Of a DNA stretch of 64,000 nt, positions 1-8,743 are shown piece by piece. This DNA comes from Cellulomonas sp. ES6 (GTDB lineage Bacteria > Actinomycetota > Actinomycetes > Actinomycetales > Cellulomonadaceae): the NCBI RefSeq assembly GCF_030053835.1, contig NZ_CP125655.1:1-64000 (forward strand). Reading direction: 5' to 3'. The notes below the pieces were generated by a model. The model saw only the letters and a program-made list of their open reading frames with translations, had not been told where the DNA came from and made no database searches. The number at the start of each line of letters is the position of its first letter. Positions within the stretch are counted from its first letter, which is position 1. Both the position numbers and the translations under genes were made by a program.

Positions 1-412
1 ACGCACGCCCACCCGCGCACAGCCCCCGGACCCGCGCGTTCATCCCTGCACGCACGGCACCGCGTGAGCCCGCAGGCCCGCGCGCCGGACACAGGACCGC
101 TTGAGCCAGCAGGTCCGCTCGAGCCAGCAGGCCCGACCCGTGATACGCAAGTCCGGCGCGCGAGCGGATCGCGCGCGGACCTCGCACGTGCCGCATTGAC
201 ATTGCAGTTGTCGCGGGGTTCACGTCGTGCAACCCCGCATCTACAGCAACCGCGACGGGCGGCTTCCCGTCGCGGGCGCTGGGTCCAGGCGGCCGGCGGC
301 TGGTGACCAGACGACGTGGAGGTCGATGGTCCCCAGGCTGGGGCCGGATGTGGGGACGGGCGTGGCTGGATGAGACGATGGTCAACGGTCGGATGACGAG
401 GAGACGCAGGAC
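1..412. other. Gap before first gene, repeats only
   Basis: No convincing gene is seen. An open frame at 64-306 translates to Pro/Gly/Arg-rich low-complexity protein with no recognisable domain and no good ribosome site, so it is not called. The stretch holds three direct copies of GAGCC(C/A)GCAGG starting at 66, 103 and 121 and an imperfect hairpin at 202-249 (separate entry). The last part, about 370-412, carries the ribosome site of the next gene. Confidence 0.5.
202..249. repeat. Imperfect intergenic palindrome P1
   Basis: Left arm 202-220 and right arm 231-249 pair at 15 of 19 positions, with the inner 8 bp GCGGGGTT/AACCCCGC perfect and a 10-base loop that is itself CACG-T-CGTG. The right arm shares the word CCCGCATCTAC with the right arm of the palindrome at 23720-23783, suggesting the two belong to one family. 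Function is unknown. Confidence 0.5.
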
Positions 413-2599
413 ATGAGCAGCGACGAGCGCGGGACGCGTTCGGCGGACGAGGGCGATCGCCGCGGCGGTGGCGTCGGGCGCTACGGCAACCGGAACGGTG
501 CACGCCCCGCGGGCGGGGCACGGCCGGCGCGCGCTCCGCGGGTGGCGGGGCAGCGTGGACGAGGGCAGGCCGAGGACGGTGGCCGTAGCGGCGGTGCGCG
601 CGGCGGGTACGCGGGTTCGCGGGCCGTGGGCGGGGGCCCCGACGCTCAGCGCGGGCGCGGCGGGTACGAGCGTGGCGGGCGTCCGTCGGGCGACGGCAGC
701 GCGGGGCGCGGGTCGTGGGGCGGATCCGACCAGGGCGGTCGATCGGGTCGCGGGGCTCAGGGTGACCGCGGCAGCCGTTCGAGCGAGGGCTACCGGGACT
801 CGTCGCGTGGTGGGTACCGGGGTGAGTCGTCGCGTGGTGCGGGTGACTCGTCGCGTGGTGGGTACCGAGGTGAGCGGGCCGGTGCGGGCCGTGACCGTGG
901 CGATCGCGCCGACGGGTTCGCGGGGGAGCGCTCCTCGCGACCGGGTGGCGGGTTCACACGCGACCGCGCGCGGGACGGCTCAGGTCGGGACGACCGCGGT
1001 GGCGCGCGTCGGCCGTCCGGGACGGGTGAGGGGCGCGGGGCCGGCACCGGCTGGGGAGGTCCTCGCCGTGATGCGCGCGGCTCGCGCGACGAGGCACGAG
1101 GCGGGTACCGGGACGGCGCGGGGCGTGACGGCTCGCGCCGGGACAGCTCAGGCGCGTCCGGTGGGTTCCGGCGCGATGGGGACGACCGGCGGGGCGGCGG
1201 TGCCCGTGAGGGCGGGTTCCGCAGCGGTGCCCGTGCCGGGAGCGATCGTGGCGACGTCCGTCGTGGCTCCGAGAGCGGCGACCGGCCGCGTGGCACCTGG
1301 CAGGAGCGCGGGCGGCGACGGGACCAGGACGGCTCCGCCCCGGGCGGCGGCCGGGCGCGCAACGACGGCGCGCGGGGTGGTCGTCCCGGTGGGTTCGGTC
1401 GTGACGAGGGTGCTCGGCGTGACGAGCGCGGTGGTCGGTCCGGGTTCGGTGACGCCCGGGGTGGCGCGCGGGGTGGTCGTCCCGGTGGGTTCGGTCGTGA
1501 CGAGGGTGCTCGGCGTGACGAGCGCGGTGGCCGGCCCGGGTTCGCTGACCCTCGAGGTGGTGCGCGGGGTGACCGGGTCGGGGGCCGGGACGACCGCGGT
1601 GGACCGCGGGAGGGTCGTCGCGGGTTCGACGGCGAGCGTCGGGGCCCGGGGGGTTCGGACGAGCGGCGGCCTCTGCGTCGTGGACCGCACCGCGGGGACG
1701 ACCAGCGGGACACCCGACCGCCCCAGTCCGTCCGGGTGTACGGCCCGGACATCCCGGACGACGTGGAGTTCAGCCAGCTCGACCGCGAGGTCCGGGCGCG
1801 GCTGCGGACCCTGAGCAAGGACAACGCGTTCGTCGTCGGGCGTCACCTCGTCATGACCGGGCGGCTGCTCGACGTCGACCCGGAGCTCGCGTACGAGCAC
1901 GCCCAGGCCGCGGTGCGGCACGGCGGCCGGGTGGACGTGGTGCGGGAGGCCGCCGGTCTGGCGGCGTACCGGACCGGGCGCTTCGCCGAGGCGCTGCGGG
2001 AGCTGCGCACGGTCCGGCGCCTGAACGGGTCGTCGGAGCACCTCGCCGTGATGGCCGACTGCGAGCGCGGCCTGGGGAGGCCCGAGCGTGCGATCGCCCT
2101 CGCGGCCGAACCCGAGGCGGAGCAGCTCGACGTGCAGGGCCGGGTGGAGCTGGCGATGGTGGTCAGCGGGGCACGGCTCGACATGGGCGACCCCGACGCG
2201 GCCCTCGCGGCCCTGTCGGGGATCGCGACGGGGACGGTGCGGACGGTCCTGGGCGCCCGGGTCGTCCAGGCGCGGGCCGAGGCGCTCCGGGCAGCCGGCC
2301 GCGCCGCGGAGGCCGACGCCGCCGAGGCCGCGGTCCCCGCGGCGCTGATGGCGCAGGTCGCGGACCCCGAGCCGGACGAGGACGTCGTCGTGTTCGACCT
2401 CGAGGAGGACGACGAGGCCGAGGGCGGCACCGACCAGTCTGCGGTCGGGGTCGAGCCGGACCAGTCTGCGGTCGGGGTCGAGCCGGACCAGTCTGCGGTC
2501 GGGGTCGAGCCGGACCAGTCTGCGGTCGGGGTCGAGCCGGACCGGCCCGCCGGGGCCGCCGACGCGGCGACCCCCGAGCCCGACACGGAGGACGAGTGA
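413..2599 (+). CDS. RGG-rich protein with C-terminal TPR-like region (Rv1691-like)
   Basis: Protein of 728 residues. Roughly the first 440 residues are low-complexity and dominated by Arg, Gly, Asp and Ser (RGG, RGGYRGE, GGRPGGFGRDE patterns), including a 32-residue unit present twice in tandem (DNA 1371-1562). The next 200 residues form an alpha-helical, TPR-like region starting near VRVYGPDIPDD, the part that resembles the tetratricopeptide protein preceding the HAD phosphatase in mycobacteria and Streptomyces. An acidic tail holds four perfect copies of DQSAVGVEP. ATG at 413 follows a GGAGA site. The stop overlaps the next gene by 4 bases. RGG domains elsewhere bind RNA, so an RNA-binding scaffold is possible, but this is inference. 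Confidence 0.85.
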   Translation: MSSDERGTRSADEGDRRGGGVGRYGNRNGARPAGGARPARAPRVAGQRGRGQAEDGGRSGGARGGYAGSRAVGGGPDAQRGRGGYERGGRPSGDGSAGRGSWGGSDQGGRSGRGAQGDRGSRSSEGYRDSSRGGYRGESSRGAGDSSRGGYRGERAGAGRDRGDRADGFAGERSSRPGGGFTRDRARDGSGRDDRGGARRPSGTGEGRGAGTGWGGPRRDARGSRDEARGGYRDGAGRDGSRRDSSGASGGFRRDGDDRRGGGAREGGFRSGARAGSDRGDVRRGSESGDRPRGTWQERGRRRDQDGSAPGGGRARNDGARGGRPGGFGRDEGARRDERGGRSGFGDARGGARGGRPGGFGRDEGARRDERGGRPGFADPRGGARGDRVGGRDDRGGPREGRRGFDGERRGPGGSDERRPLRRGPHRGDDQRDTRPPQSVRVYGPDIPDDVEFSQLDREVRARLRTLSKDNAFVVGRHLVMTGRLLDVDPELAYEHAQAAVRHGGRVDVVREAAGLAAYRTGRFAEALRELRTVRRLNGSSEHLAVMADCERGLGRPERAIALAAEPEAEQLDVQGRVELAMVVSGARLDMGDPDAALAALSGIATGTVRTVLGARVVQARAEALRAAGRAAEADAAEAAVPAALMAQVADPEPDEDVVVFDLEEDDEAEGGTDQSAVGVEPDQSAVGVEPDQSAVGVEPDQSAVGVEPDRPAGAADAATPEPDTEDE
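1371..1562 (+). repeat. Two tandem copies of a 96-bp coding unit
   Basis: Two nearly identical 96-bp units lie head to tail in the RGG region of the first gene, each coding the core GGRPGGFGRDEGARRDERGG. The second copy differs by a few substitutions (for example SGFGDARG against PGFADPRG). This indicates recent in-frame duplication of the low-complexity domain. Confidence 0.85.
2432..2539 (+). repeat. Four perfect 27-bp tandem repeats
   Basis: A 27-bp unit is repeated four times without a mismatch and codes DQSAVGVEP each time in the acidic tail of the first gene; a decayed fifth unit (DRPAGAADA) follows. Zero divergence at synonymous positions implies very recent expansion, so copy number probably varies between strains. 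Confidence 0.92.
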
Positions 2600-3645
2600 C
2601 CGACGCACGCCTGCTCGGCAGCGACATCCCGCTGGCCGAGCGCTACGACCTGGCCCTCGTCGACCTGGACGGCGTCGCGTACCGGGGGCACGAGCCCATC
2701 GACGGGGCGTCGGCCGGGCTCGCCGGTGCGCGCGCCGCGGGCATGCGCCTGGTGTTCGTGACGAACAACGCGTCGCGGGAGCCGGAGTCCGTGGCCGAGC
2801 AGCTCACGTCCCTGGACATCCCGACGCGGCCGGACGAGGTGATGACGGCGGCGCAGGCCGCGGCGGCGTTGCTGGCCACCCGGCTGGAGCGTGGCGCCAC
2901 GGTCCTCGTGGTGGGCGGCGCGGGCCTGCTGACCGCGGTGCGGGAGGCGGGCTTCACGGTCGTGACGTCCGCGGAGGACCGGCCCGACGCCGTGGTGCAG
3001 GGCTTCGCGCCCGAGCTCGGCTGGGCCCAGCTGGCGGAGGCGGCGTACGCCGTGGCCGGCGGCGCCTGGTTCGTGGCGAGCAACCTCGACAAGAGCCTGC
3101 CGACCGCCCGCGGGTTCGCGCCCGGCAACGGCGCGCTCGTGGGCGCGGTCACGGCGGCCACCGGCGTCGTCCCGGACAGCGCGGGCAAGCCGGCGTCGAC
3201 CATGTACGAGATGGCGGTCGAGCGCGCCGGTGCCCGCGCGGCCCTGGTGGTCGGCGACCGCCTCGACACCGACCTCGCGGGCGCCCGGTCGGGCGGGTTC
3301 GACGGGCTGCACGTGCTGACGGGCGTCAGCACGGCGCGGGACGACGTGCTCGCGCCCGCGGGGCTGCGTCCCCACTTCATCGCGGCGGACCTCGGCGGGC
3401 TCCTGGTCCCGCACCCCGCGCCGGTTCCCGGCGGCGAGGGGTGGTGGACCTGCGGCGAGGCCGCGGCGCGCGTGGTGGACGGCCGGCTCGACCTCGGGTC
3501 GTCGCCCGCGGGCATCGACCTGGTGCGGGCGGCGTGCGCGGCGGCGTGGGAGTCGGCCGACGACGGGCGGGCGGTCGACCCGGGCTCCGTCCCGGAGCTG
3601 CGTGTCGGTCCGGGGCAGGCGGCCGGCGTCGGAGCAGGCCGGTAG
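2596..3645 (+). CDS. HAD-superfamily (NagD-type IIA) phosphatase
   Basis: A 349-residue haloacid-dehalogenase hydrolase. Motif I DLDGVAYRG (nucleophile Asp), motif II in VFVTNNAS, the Lys of GKPASTMYEMA and the acidic motif IV VVGDRLDTDLAGA are all present, with the type IIA cap between them. The mycobacterial relative in the same position, Rv1692, is a glycerol-3-phosphate phosphatase, so a role in glycerophospholipid recycling is likely. A Gly/Pro-rich linker leads to about 70 extra C-terminal residues. GTG start overlaps the previous stop (GTGA), indicating translational coupling. Confidence 0.9.
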   Translation: MTDARLLGSDIPLAERYDLALVDLDGVAYRGHEPIDGASAGLAGARAAGMRLVFVTNNASREPESVAEQLTSLDIPTRPDEVMTAAQAAAALLATRLERGATVLVVGGAGLLTAVREAGFTVVTSAEDRPDAVVQGFAPELGWAQLAEAAYAVAGGAWFVASNLDKSLPTARGFAPGNGALVGAVTAATGVVPDSAGKPASTMYEMAVERAGARAALVVGDRLDTDLAGARSGGFDGLHVLTGVSTARDDVLAPAGLRPHFIAADLGGLLVPHPAPVPGGEGWWTCGEAAARVVDGRLDLGSSPAGIDLVRAACAAAWESADDGRAVDPGSVPELRVGPGQAAGVGAGR

Positions 3646-3695
3646 CCTGACGGAGGCGGGGGCAGGTCAGCACCGGTGGATGGAGAGTGGGACTC

Positions 3696-3839
3696 GTGGA
3701 GCCGACGGGCGACCAGGTGGTGGACGAGGCGCTGTCGCGCCTGACCGACGTCACCGGGCTGGGGCTGCGTGAGCAGCTCGCCGTCTTCGACGCCGTCCAC
3801 GCCGCCCTCCGGGACCGCCTCGCCGACGCGGAGGGCTGA
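3696..3839 (+). CDS. Small conserved-position protein (Rv1693-like), 47 aa
   Basis: Short ORF, VEPTGDQVVDEALSRLTD followed by an amphipathic helix ending RDRLADAEG. A GGAGAG ribosome site at 3682-3687 sits 8 bases before GTG 3696; an upstream in-frame GTG at 3687 is less well placed. A tiny ORF between the HAD phosphatase and tlyA is also found in mycobacteria (Rv1693), and this position is the main support. Function unknown. Confidence 0.65.
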   Translation: MEPTGDQVVDEALSRLTDVTGLGLREQLAVFDAVHAALRDRLADAEG

Positions 3840-3844
3840 GGCGC

Positions 3845-4660
3845 GTGGCGACGCGTGTCGACGCCGCGCTGGTGCGCGACGGGCTCGCCCGGTCGCGCCG
3901 GCACGCGGCCGAGCTGATCGCCGCCGGCCGCGTGGTCGTGGACGGAGCCGCCGTCCGCAGGCCCGCGCAGCCGCTCGCGGACGGTCAGCGGCCGGAGGTC
4001 GTCGGTGACAGGACGCCGGACGACGACTGGGCGTCGCGCGGTGCGCACAAGCTGCTGGGGGCGCTCACCGCCTTCGAGGTGGACGTCACCGGTCGCGACT
4101 GCCTGGACGCGGGCGCCAGCACCGGCGGGTTCACCGACGTGCTGCTGCGCGGGGGAGCGCGCCGGGTGGTCGCGGTGGACGTCGGGCACGGGCAGCTCGT
4201 GGACCGGCTGCGCGCGGACCCGCGGGTGGAGGCCCGCGAGGGCGTCAACGTCCGGTACCTCGCCCCGGGCGACGTCGAGCCGGCGCCGGGGCTCGTGGTG
4301 GGCGACCTCTCGTTCATCTCGCTCCGGCTGGTGCTCCCCGGCCTGGTGGCGGTCGGGGCGCCGGACGCCGACCTCATCCTGCTGGTCAAGCCGCAGTTCG
4401 AGGTCGGGAGGGAGCGGCTCGGCGCCGGTGGCGTGGTGCGGTCGCCCGGGCAGCGCGCGCAGGCGGTGCTCGACGTCGCCGCCGCGGCGGGCGACCTCGG
4501 TCTCGCGGTGCTCGGCGTGGCCCGCAGCCCGCTGCCCGGCCCGAGCGGCAACGTGGAGTACTTCCTGCACCTGCGGCGGGGCCCGGCGGGCCTCGTGGGC
4601 GACCGCCTGGCCGCGCGGGTGCACGAGGTCGTGGACGACGGAGAGGGTGCAGGGGCATGA
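3845..4660 (+). CDS. tlyA: TlyA-family rRNA 2'-O-methyltransferase
   Basis: The 271-residue protein starts with an S4 RNA-binding domain (about 1-65, with LVRDGLARSRRHAAELIAAG), followed by an FtsJ/RrmJ-type methyltransferase domain with the SAM-binding motif LDAGASTGGFTD near residue 90 and VVGDLSFIS. In mycobacteria TlyA 2'-O-methylates C1409 of 16S and C1920 of 23S rRNA, and its loss gives capreomycin resistance. Its stop overlaps nadK by 4 bases. Position between the tiny ORF and nadK matches the usual actinobacterial order. Confidence 0.95.
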   Translation: MATRVDAALVRDGLARSRRHAAELIAAGRVVVDGAAVRRPAQPLADGQRPEVVGDRTPDDDWASRGAHKLLGALTAFEVDVTGRDCLDAGASTGGFTDVLLRGGARRVVAVDVGHGQLVDRLRADPRVEAREGVNVRYLAPGDVEPAPGLVVGDLSFISLRLVLPGLVAVGAPDADLILLVKPQFEVGRERLGAGGVVRSPGQRAQAVLDVAAAAGDLGLAVLGVARSPLPGPSGNVEYFLHLRRGPAGLVGDRLAARVHEVVDDGEGAGA

Positions 4661-5697
4661 GCAGCAGGAGGGTCCTGGTCGTCACGCACAGCGGGCGGCC
4701 CGAGGCGGTGACGGCGACCGAGGAGGCCGCCGCCGCGCTGTCGGCGGCCGGGTTCACGCCCGTCCTCGCCGGGGAGGACGTCCCCGGGATGGCGTTCCAC
4801 GACATCGAGCTCGCGATGATCCTCGGCGGCGACGGGACGATCCTGCGCGCGGCGGAGCTCGCACGCGGAGCCGGCGTGCCGCTGCTCGGGATCAACCTCG
4901 GCCACGTCGGGTTCCTCGCGGAGAGCGAGCGGGACGACATCAAGGAGGCCGTGCGCCGCATCGCGGCGGGGGACTACACGGTCGAGGAGCGGACCACCCT
5001 GCAGGTGCAGGTGCAGGTCCCCGGCCGGGCGGACCCGCTGACGTCGTGGGCGCTGAACGAGGCCGCGCTGGAGAAGGCCGAGCCGGCGCGCATGGTCGAG
5101 GTGGTCATCGAGGTCGACGACCGGCCGCTGTCGACGTTCGGGTGCGACGGCGTGGTGCTCGCGACGTCCACCGGGTCCACCGCGCACGCGTTCTCCGCCG
5201 GGGGCCCGGTGGTGTGGCCGGAGGTCGACAGCCTCATCGTCGTCCCGCTGTCCGCGCACGCCCTGTTCGCGCGCCCGCTCGTCGTGGGCCCGCGCAGCGT
5301 CGTCGCCGTCGAGGTGCTGACGCGCTCCCCGTCGCCCGCGGTGCTGGTGTGCGACGGGCGCCGCCGCATCGACGTCCCGGCGGGCTCGCGCGTGGAGGTC
5401 CGCCGGTCGCCCGTGCCGGTGCGGCTGGCGCGTCTCACGCCGGCGCCGTTCACGGACCGCCTGGTCAACAAGTTCGCGCTGCCGGTCGCCGGCTGGCGGG
5501 GCCGCGCGCACGAGCGCGGCCCGCACGAGCACGGCCCGCTCCGGCACGACGCCGGCCCCCGGCCCGAGGACGCGCTCCGGGCGGACGGGGCACCACCGGA
5601 CGCGCCGACCCGCTCCGGCGACGGCGACCTGACCGGCTCTCCCGGTGCGCCTGGTTCTCCCGGTGCGCCCGGCACCCGCGGCGCGGACGGGAGCTGA
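4657..5697 (+). CDS. nadK: NAD kinase with long C-terminal tail
   Basis: ATP/polyphosphate-NAD kinase, making NADP. The hallmark GGDGT motif is seen in LGGDGTILRAAELARG, with the NAD-binding NEAALEKAEPARM and GCDGVVLATSTGSTAH motifs. The catalytic fold ends near residue 285 (NKFALPVAGWRGR). A 60-residue tail rich in His, Pro and Gly then follows, ending in collagen-like SPGAPGSPGAPGTRG, which is not part of the enzyme family and may be lineage-specific. ATG start overlaps the tlyA stop (ATGA). Confidence 0.95.
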   Translation: MSSRRVLVVTHSGRPEAVTATEEAAAALSAAGFTPVLAGEDVPGMAFHDIELAMILGGDGTILRAAELARGAGVPLLGINLGHVGFLAESERDDIKEAVRRIAAGDYTVEERTTLQVQVQVPGRADPLTSWALNEAALEKAEPARMVEVVIEVDDRPLSTFGCDGVVLATSTGSTAHAFSAGGPVVWPEVDSLIVVPLSAHALFARPLVVGPRSVVAVEVLTRSPSPAVLVCDGRRRIDVPAGSRVEVRRSPVPVRLARLTPAPFTDRLVNKFALPVAGWRGRAHERGPHEHGPLRHDAGPRPEDALRADGAPPDAPTRSGDGDLTGSPGAPGSPGAPGTRGADGS

Positions 5698-5700
5698 CCG

Positions 5701-7431
5701 GTGTTCGAGGAGATCTCCATCAGCGACCTCGGCGTGATCACCGGCGCCCAGGTGCGGCTGCACCCGGGGCTGACCGTGCTGTCCGGCGAGACCGGCGCCG
5801 GCAAGACGATGGTGCTCACCGGTCTCGACCTGCTGCTGGGCGGCAAGGCCGACCCCGCGACCGTCCGCACCGGAGCTGCGCAGGCGGTCGTCGAGGGCCG
5901 GGTCCTCGTCGCGGCGGGGTCGCCGGTGCTGGCGCGCGCGCAGGAGGCGGGCGCCGCGCTCGACGACGACGGCGGGCTCGTGCTCGTGCGCACCGTGACG
6001 GCGCCGACGGAGGACGCCCCGGGCCGGTCCCGCGCGCACCTCGGCGGCCGGTCCGTGCCGCAGGCCGTGCTGGGGGAGCTCGCGGAGCACCTCGTGACCG
6101 TGCACGGCCAGCAGGACCAGGCGCGCCTGCGGTCGCCCGCGCACCAGCGGGAGGCGCTCGACGCGTTCGCCGGCGCGGCCCACCAGGAGCTTCTCGGCCG
6201 GTACCGCGAGGCGTGGGCGGAGCGCGCCCGGCTGCAGGCCACGATCGACGACCTGACGGCGCGGCGCCAGGACCTCGCACGGGAGGCGGAGCTGCTGCGG
6301 CTCGGGCTGGCGGAGGTGGAGCGCGTCGACCCGCAGCCGGGGGAGGACGTCCAGCTCGCGGCGGAGATCGAGCGGCTGGAGCACGCGGAGGACCTGCGCG
6401 CGGCCGCGTCCGGGGCCCATGCCGCGCTGGTGGGCGACGACGACGCGGTGGACGACGCCGCCACGGCGGCCGGGGCCGTCGAGCACGCACGCCGGCTGCT
6501 GGACGGCGCGGGCGCGCACGACGGCCGCCTCGCCGAGCTGCGCGACCGGGTGGCCGAGGCGGGGTACCTCCTGGCGGATGCCGCCACGGAGCTGTCGTCG
6601 TACCTCCAGGACCTGCAGGCCGACCCGCTGCGCCTCGACACGGCGCAGGCGCGCCGCGCGGAGCTCGCGTCCCTCACGCGGTCCTACGGCGAGGACGTCG
6701 AGGCGGTGCTGCGCTGGGCGGACGAGGGCGGCCGGCGGCTGCTCGAGATCGGTGACGGCGACGAGCGCGTCACGGCGCTCGCCGGGCAGCGCGACGCCCT
6801 CGACGCCCGTCTGGCCGACCTGGCCCGCCGCGTCGGGGAGGCCCGCCGGGAGGCCGGTGCGCGGCTGGCCGAGACCGTGTCCGCGGAGCTCGCCGGCCTC
6901 GCGATGGCCGGTGCGTCCCTCGAGGTGCGGGTCGAGCCTGCGTCCGAGCTGGGTCCGCACGGTGGAGATGTCGTGGAGATGCTCCTGGTCGCGCACGCCG
7001 GTGCGCCCGCGCGCCCGCTGGGCCGGGGGGCCTCCGGGGGCGAGCTCTCGCGCGTGATGCTCGCGCTCGAGGTGGCGCTCGCCACGTCGCCCGACCAGGG
7101 CGAGCACCGGCCGGGGACGTTCGTCTTCGACGAGGTCGACGCGGGCGTCGGGGGCCGCGCGGCGACGGAGGTCGGCCGCCGCCTGGCCGCTCTGGCGCGG
7201 AACTCCCAGGTCCTGGTCGTCACGCACCTCGCGCAGGTCGCCGCCTTCGCGGACCGCCACCTGGTCGTGACGAAGTCCCGCGACGGTGCCGTGACCGCCT
7301 CCGACGTGCGCGAGGTCACGGGCGAGGACCGGGTCCGCGAGCTCGCGCGCATGCTGTCCGGCCAGGAGGACTCCGACGCGGCGCGTGCGCACGCAGCGGA
7401 GCTTCTGGAGCAGGGAAGCGTGGCACGATGA
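5701..7431 (+). CDS. recN: DNA repair ATPase RecN
   Basis: SMC-like double-strand-break repair protein, 576 residues. The N-terminal Walker A GETGAGKTM is preceded by the typical RecN opening (FEEISISDLGVI), with LVTVHGQQDQ in the head. A coiled-coil middle of about residues 160-400 is followed by the ABC signature GASGGELSRVMLALE and Walker B FVFDEVDAGVGG, then VLVVTHLAQVAAFADRH. GTG lies 3 bases after the nadK stop. In other bacteria recN is part of the SOS response; no clear LexA box is visible here because the gene sits inside the operon. Confidence 0.96.
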   Translation: MFEEISISDLGVITGAQVRLHPGLTVLSGETGAGKTMVLTGLDLLLGGKADPATVRTGAAQAVVEGRVLVAAGSPVLARAQEAGAALDDDGGLVLVRTVTAPTEDAPGRSRAHLGGRSVPQAVLGELAEHLVTVHGQQDQARLRSPAHQREALDAFAGAAHQELLGRYREAWAERARLQATIDDLTARRQDLAREAELLRLGLAEVERVDPQPGEDVQLAAEIERLEHAEDLRAAASGAHAALVGDDDAVDDAATAAGAVEHARRLLDGAGAHDGRLAELRDRVAEAGYLLADAATELSSYLQDLQADPLRLDTAQARRAELASLTRSYGEDVEAVLRWADEGGRRLLEIGDGDERVTALAGQRDALDARLADLARRVGEARREAGARLAETVSAELAGLAMAGASLEVRVEPASELGPHGGDVVEMLLVAHAGAPARPLGRGASGGELSRVMLALEVALATSPDQGEHRPGTFVFDEVDAGVGGRAATEVGRRLAALARNSQVLVVTHLAQVAAFADRHLVVTKSRDGAVTASDVREVTGEDRVRELARMLSGQEDSDAARAHAAELLEQGSVAR

Positions 7432-7437
7432 ACACCG

Positions 7438-8628
7438 ATGAAACTCCTGCCCTCGCGTAGACGCTCCGCCGCGCCCCCCGGGGGCGAGCTCGTCGGCCCG
7501 GCCCGGGTCGACCCCCGCACGAAGTCGCTGACCAAGCGGCTGCGGCCCGGGGAGATCGCGGTGATCGACCACGTCGACATCGACCGGGTCTCGGCCGAGG
7601 CGCTCGTCGCCTGCCAGCCCGCGGCGGTGCTGAACGCCGCCCGCTCGACGTCGGGCCGCTACCCGAACCTCGGCCCGGACATCCTGGTGTCCGCGGGCAT
7701 CCCGCTGGTCGACGACCTCGGCCCGGACGTCATGACGCTGCGCGAGGGACGCTCGCTGCGCATCACCGGCGGCGCGGTGCACGACGGCGACCGGCTCGTG
7801 GCGGAGGGCGTCGTGCAGACCCCCGAGACCGTCGCGGCCGACCAGGCCGCCGCGCGCGAGGGCCTGTCGGTGCAGCTCGAGTCGTTCGCGGCGAACACGA
7901 TGGACTACCTGCGGCGCGAGCGGGACCTGCTGCTCGACGGCGTCGGCGTGCCCGACATCGCGACCGTCATCGACGGCCGGCAGGTGCTCATCGTCGTGCG
8001 CGGGTACCACTACAAGGAGGACCTGGTCACGCTGCGCCCGTACATCCGCGAGTACCGCCCGGTGCTCATCGGGGTGGACGGCGGCGCGGACGCGATCCTC
8101 GAGGCCGGCTGGACGCCCGACATGATCGTCGGGGACATGGACTCCGTCTCCGACCGGGCGCTGCGCTGCGGCGCGGAGATCGTCGTGCACGCCTACCGGG
8201 ACGGCCGCGCGCCGGGCCTCGCACGCGTGGACCAGCTCGGCGTGCCGCACATCGTCTTCCCGGCGACGGGCACCAGCGAGGACGTCGCCATGCTGCTGGC
8301 GGACGACAAGGGCGCCGAGCTCATCGTCGCCGTCGGCACGCACGCCACGCTGGTCGAGTTCCTCGACAAGGGTCGCTCCGGCATGGCCAGCACCTTCCTC
8401 ACGCGGCTGCGCGTGGGCGGCAAGCTCGTCGACGCCAAGGGCGTGTCCCGGCTGTACCGCAACCGGATCTCCAACCTCCAGCTCACGCTGCTGGTGCTCG
8501 CCGGCCTGCTGGCGCTCGGCGTCGCGCTGGCCTCGACCACCGCGGGCCAGACCCTCATCGGGCTGACCGGCGCCCGCTGGGACGACTTCGTGTCGTGGCT
8601 CGGGTCGCTGTTCGGCGGCGCACCGTGA
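7438..8628 (+). CDS. steA: Cell-separation protein SteA
   Basis: Protein of 396 residues with a thiamine-pyrophosphokinase-like domain (LIGVDGGADAILEAGWTPDMIVGDMDSVSDRAL) and a C-terminal membrane anchor near residues 345-370 (LTLLVLAGLLALGVALASTTAG). In Corynebacterium glutamicum SteA with SteB acts at the divisome in the RipC-FtsEX cell-separation pathway. ATG at 7438 is the first in-frame start after recN; a 10-codon ORF from ATG 7428 overlaps both. The next gene is the SteB homologue, as expected. Confidence 0.92.
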   Translation: MKLLPSRRRSAAPPGGELVGPARVDPRTKSLTKRLRPGEIAVIDHVDIDRVSAEALVACQPAAVLNAARSTSGRYPNLGPDILVSAGIPLVDDLGPDVMTLREGRSLRITGGAVHDGDRLVAEGVVQTPETVAADQAAAREGLSVQLESFAANTMDYLRRERDLLLDGVGVPDIATVIDGRQVLIVVRGYHYKEDLVTLRPYIREYRPVLIGVDGGADAILEAGWTPDMIVGDMDSVSDRALRCGAEIVVHAYRDGRAPGLARVDQLGVPHIVFPATGTSEDVAMLLADDKGAELIVAVGTHATLVEFLDKGRSGMASTFLTRLRVGGKLVDAKGVSRLYRNRISNLQLTLLVLAGLLALGVALASTTAGQTLIGLTGARWDDFVSWLGSLFGGAP

Positions 8629-8743
8629 CGCCGGCCCGACGCGCCCGGGCCGAGCACGTCCCGCCCCGCCGCGCGACCCCCGGCCCCGCCGACCGTCCCG
8701 CCCGTGCCCGCCTCGTGCCGGCACCCGACCGAGAGCGCTCCCT

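Noticed and set aside
64..306. An 80-codon ORF before the first gene
   Set aside because: Low-complexity Pro/Arg/Gly translation, no ribosome site, and it runs through direct repeats and a hairpin.
790..2627. Several open frames in all other frames of the RGG-rich gene
   Set aside because: Repetitive GC-rich DNA keeps every frame open. Only the 413-2599 frame has a start, ribosome site, TPR-like domain and overlap with the next gene.
7428..7460. A 10-codon ORF overlapping the recN stop (ATGA)
   Set aside because: It ends inside steA in another frame, and steA has its own ATG 10 bases on. Too short to support beyond a chance overlap.
3985..8724. A 1579-codon open frame on the minus strand
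   Set aside because: It lies opposite tlyA, nadK, recN and steA, all with clear motifs. Long antisense frames are usual in DNA of this GC content. Its translation is low-complexity Arg/Ala/Gly/His without domains.
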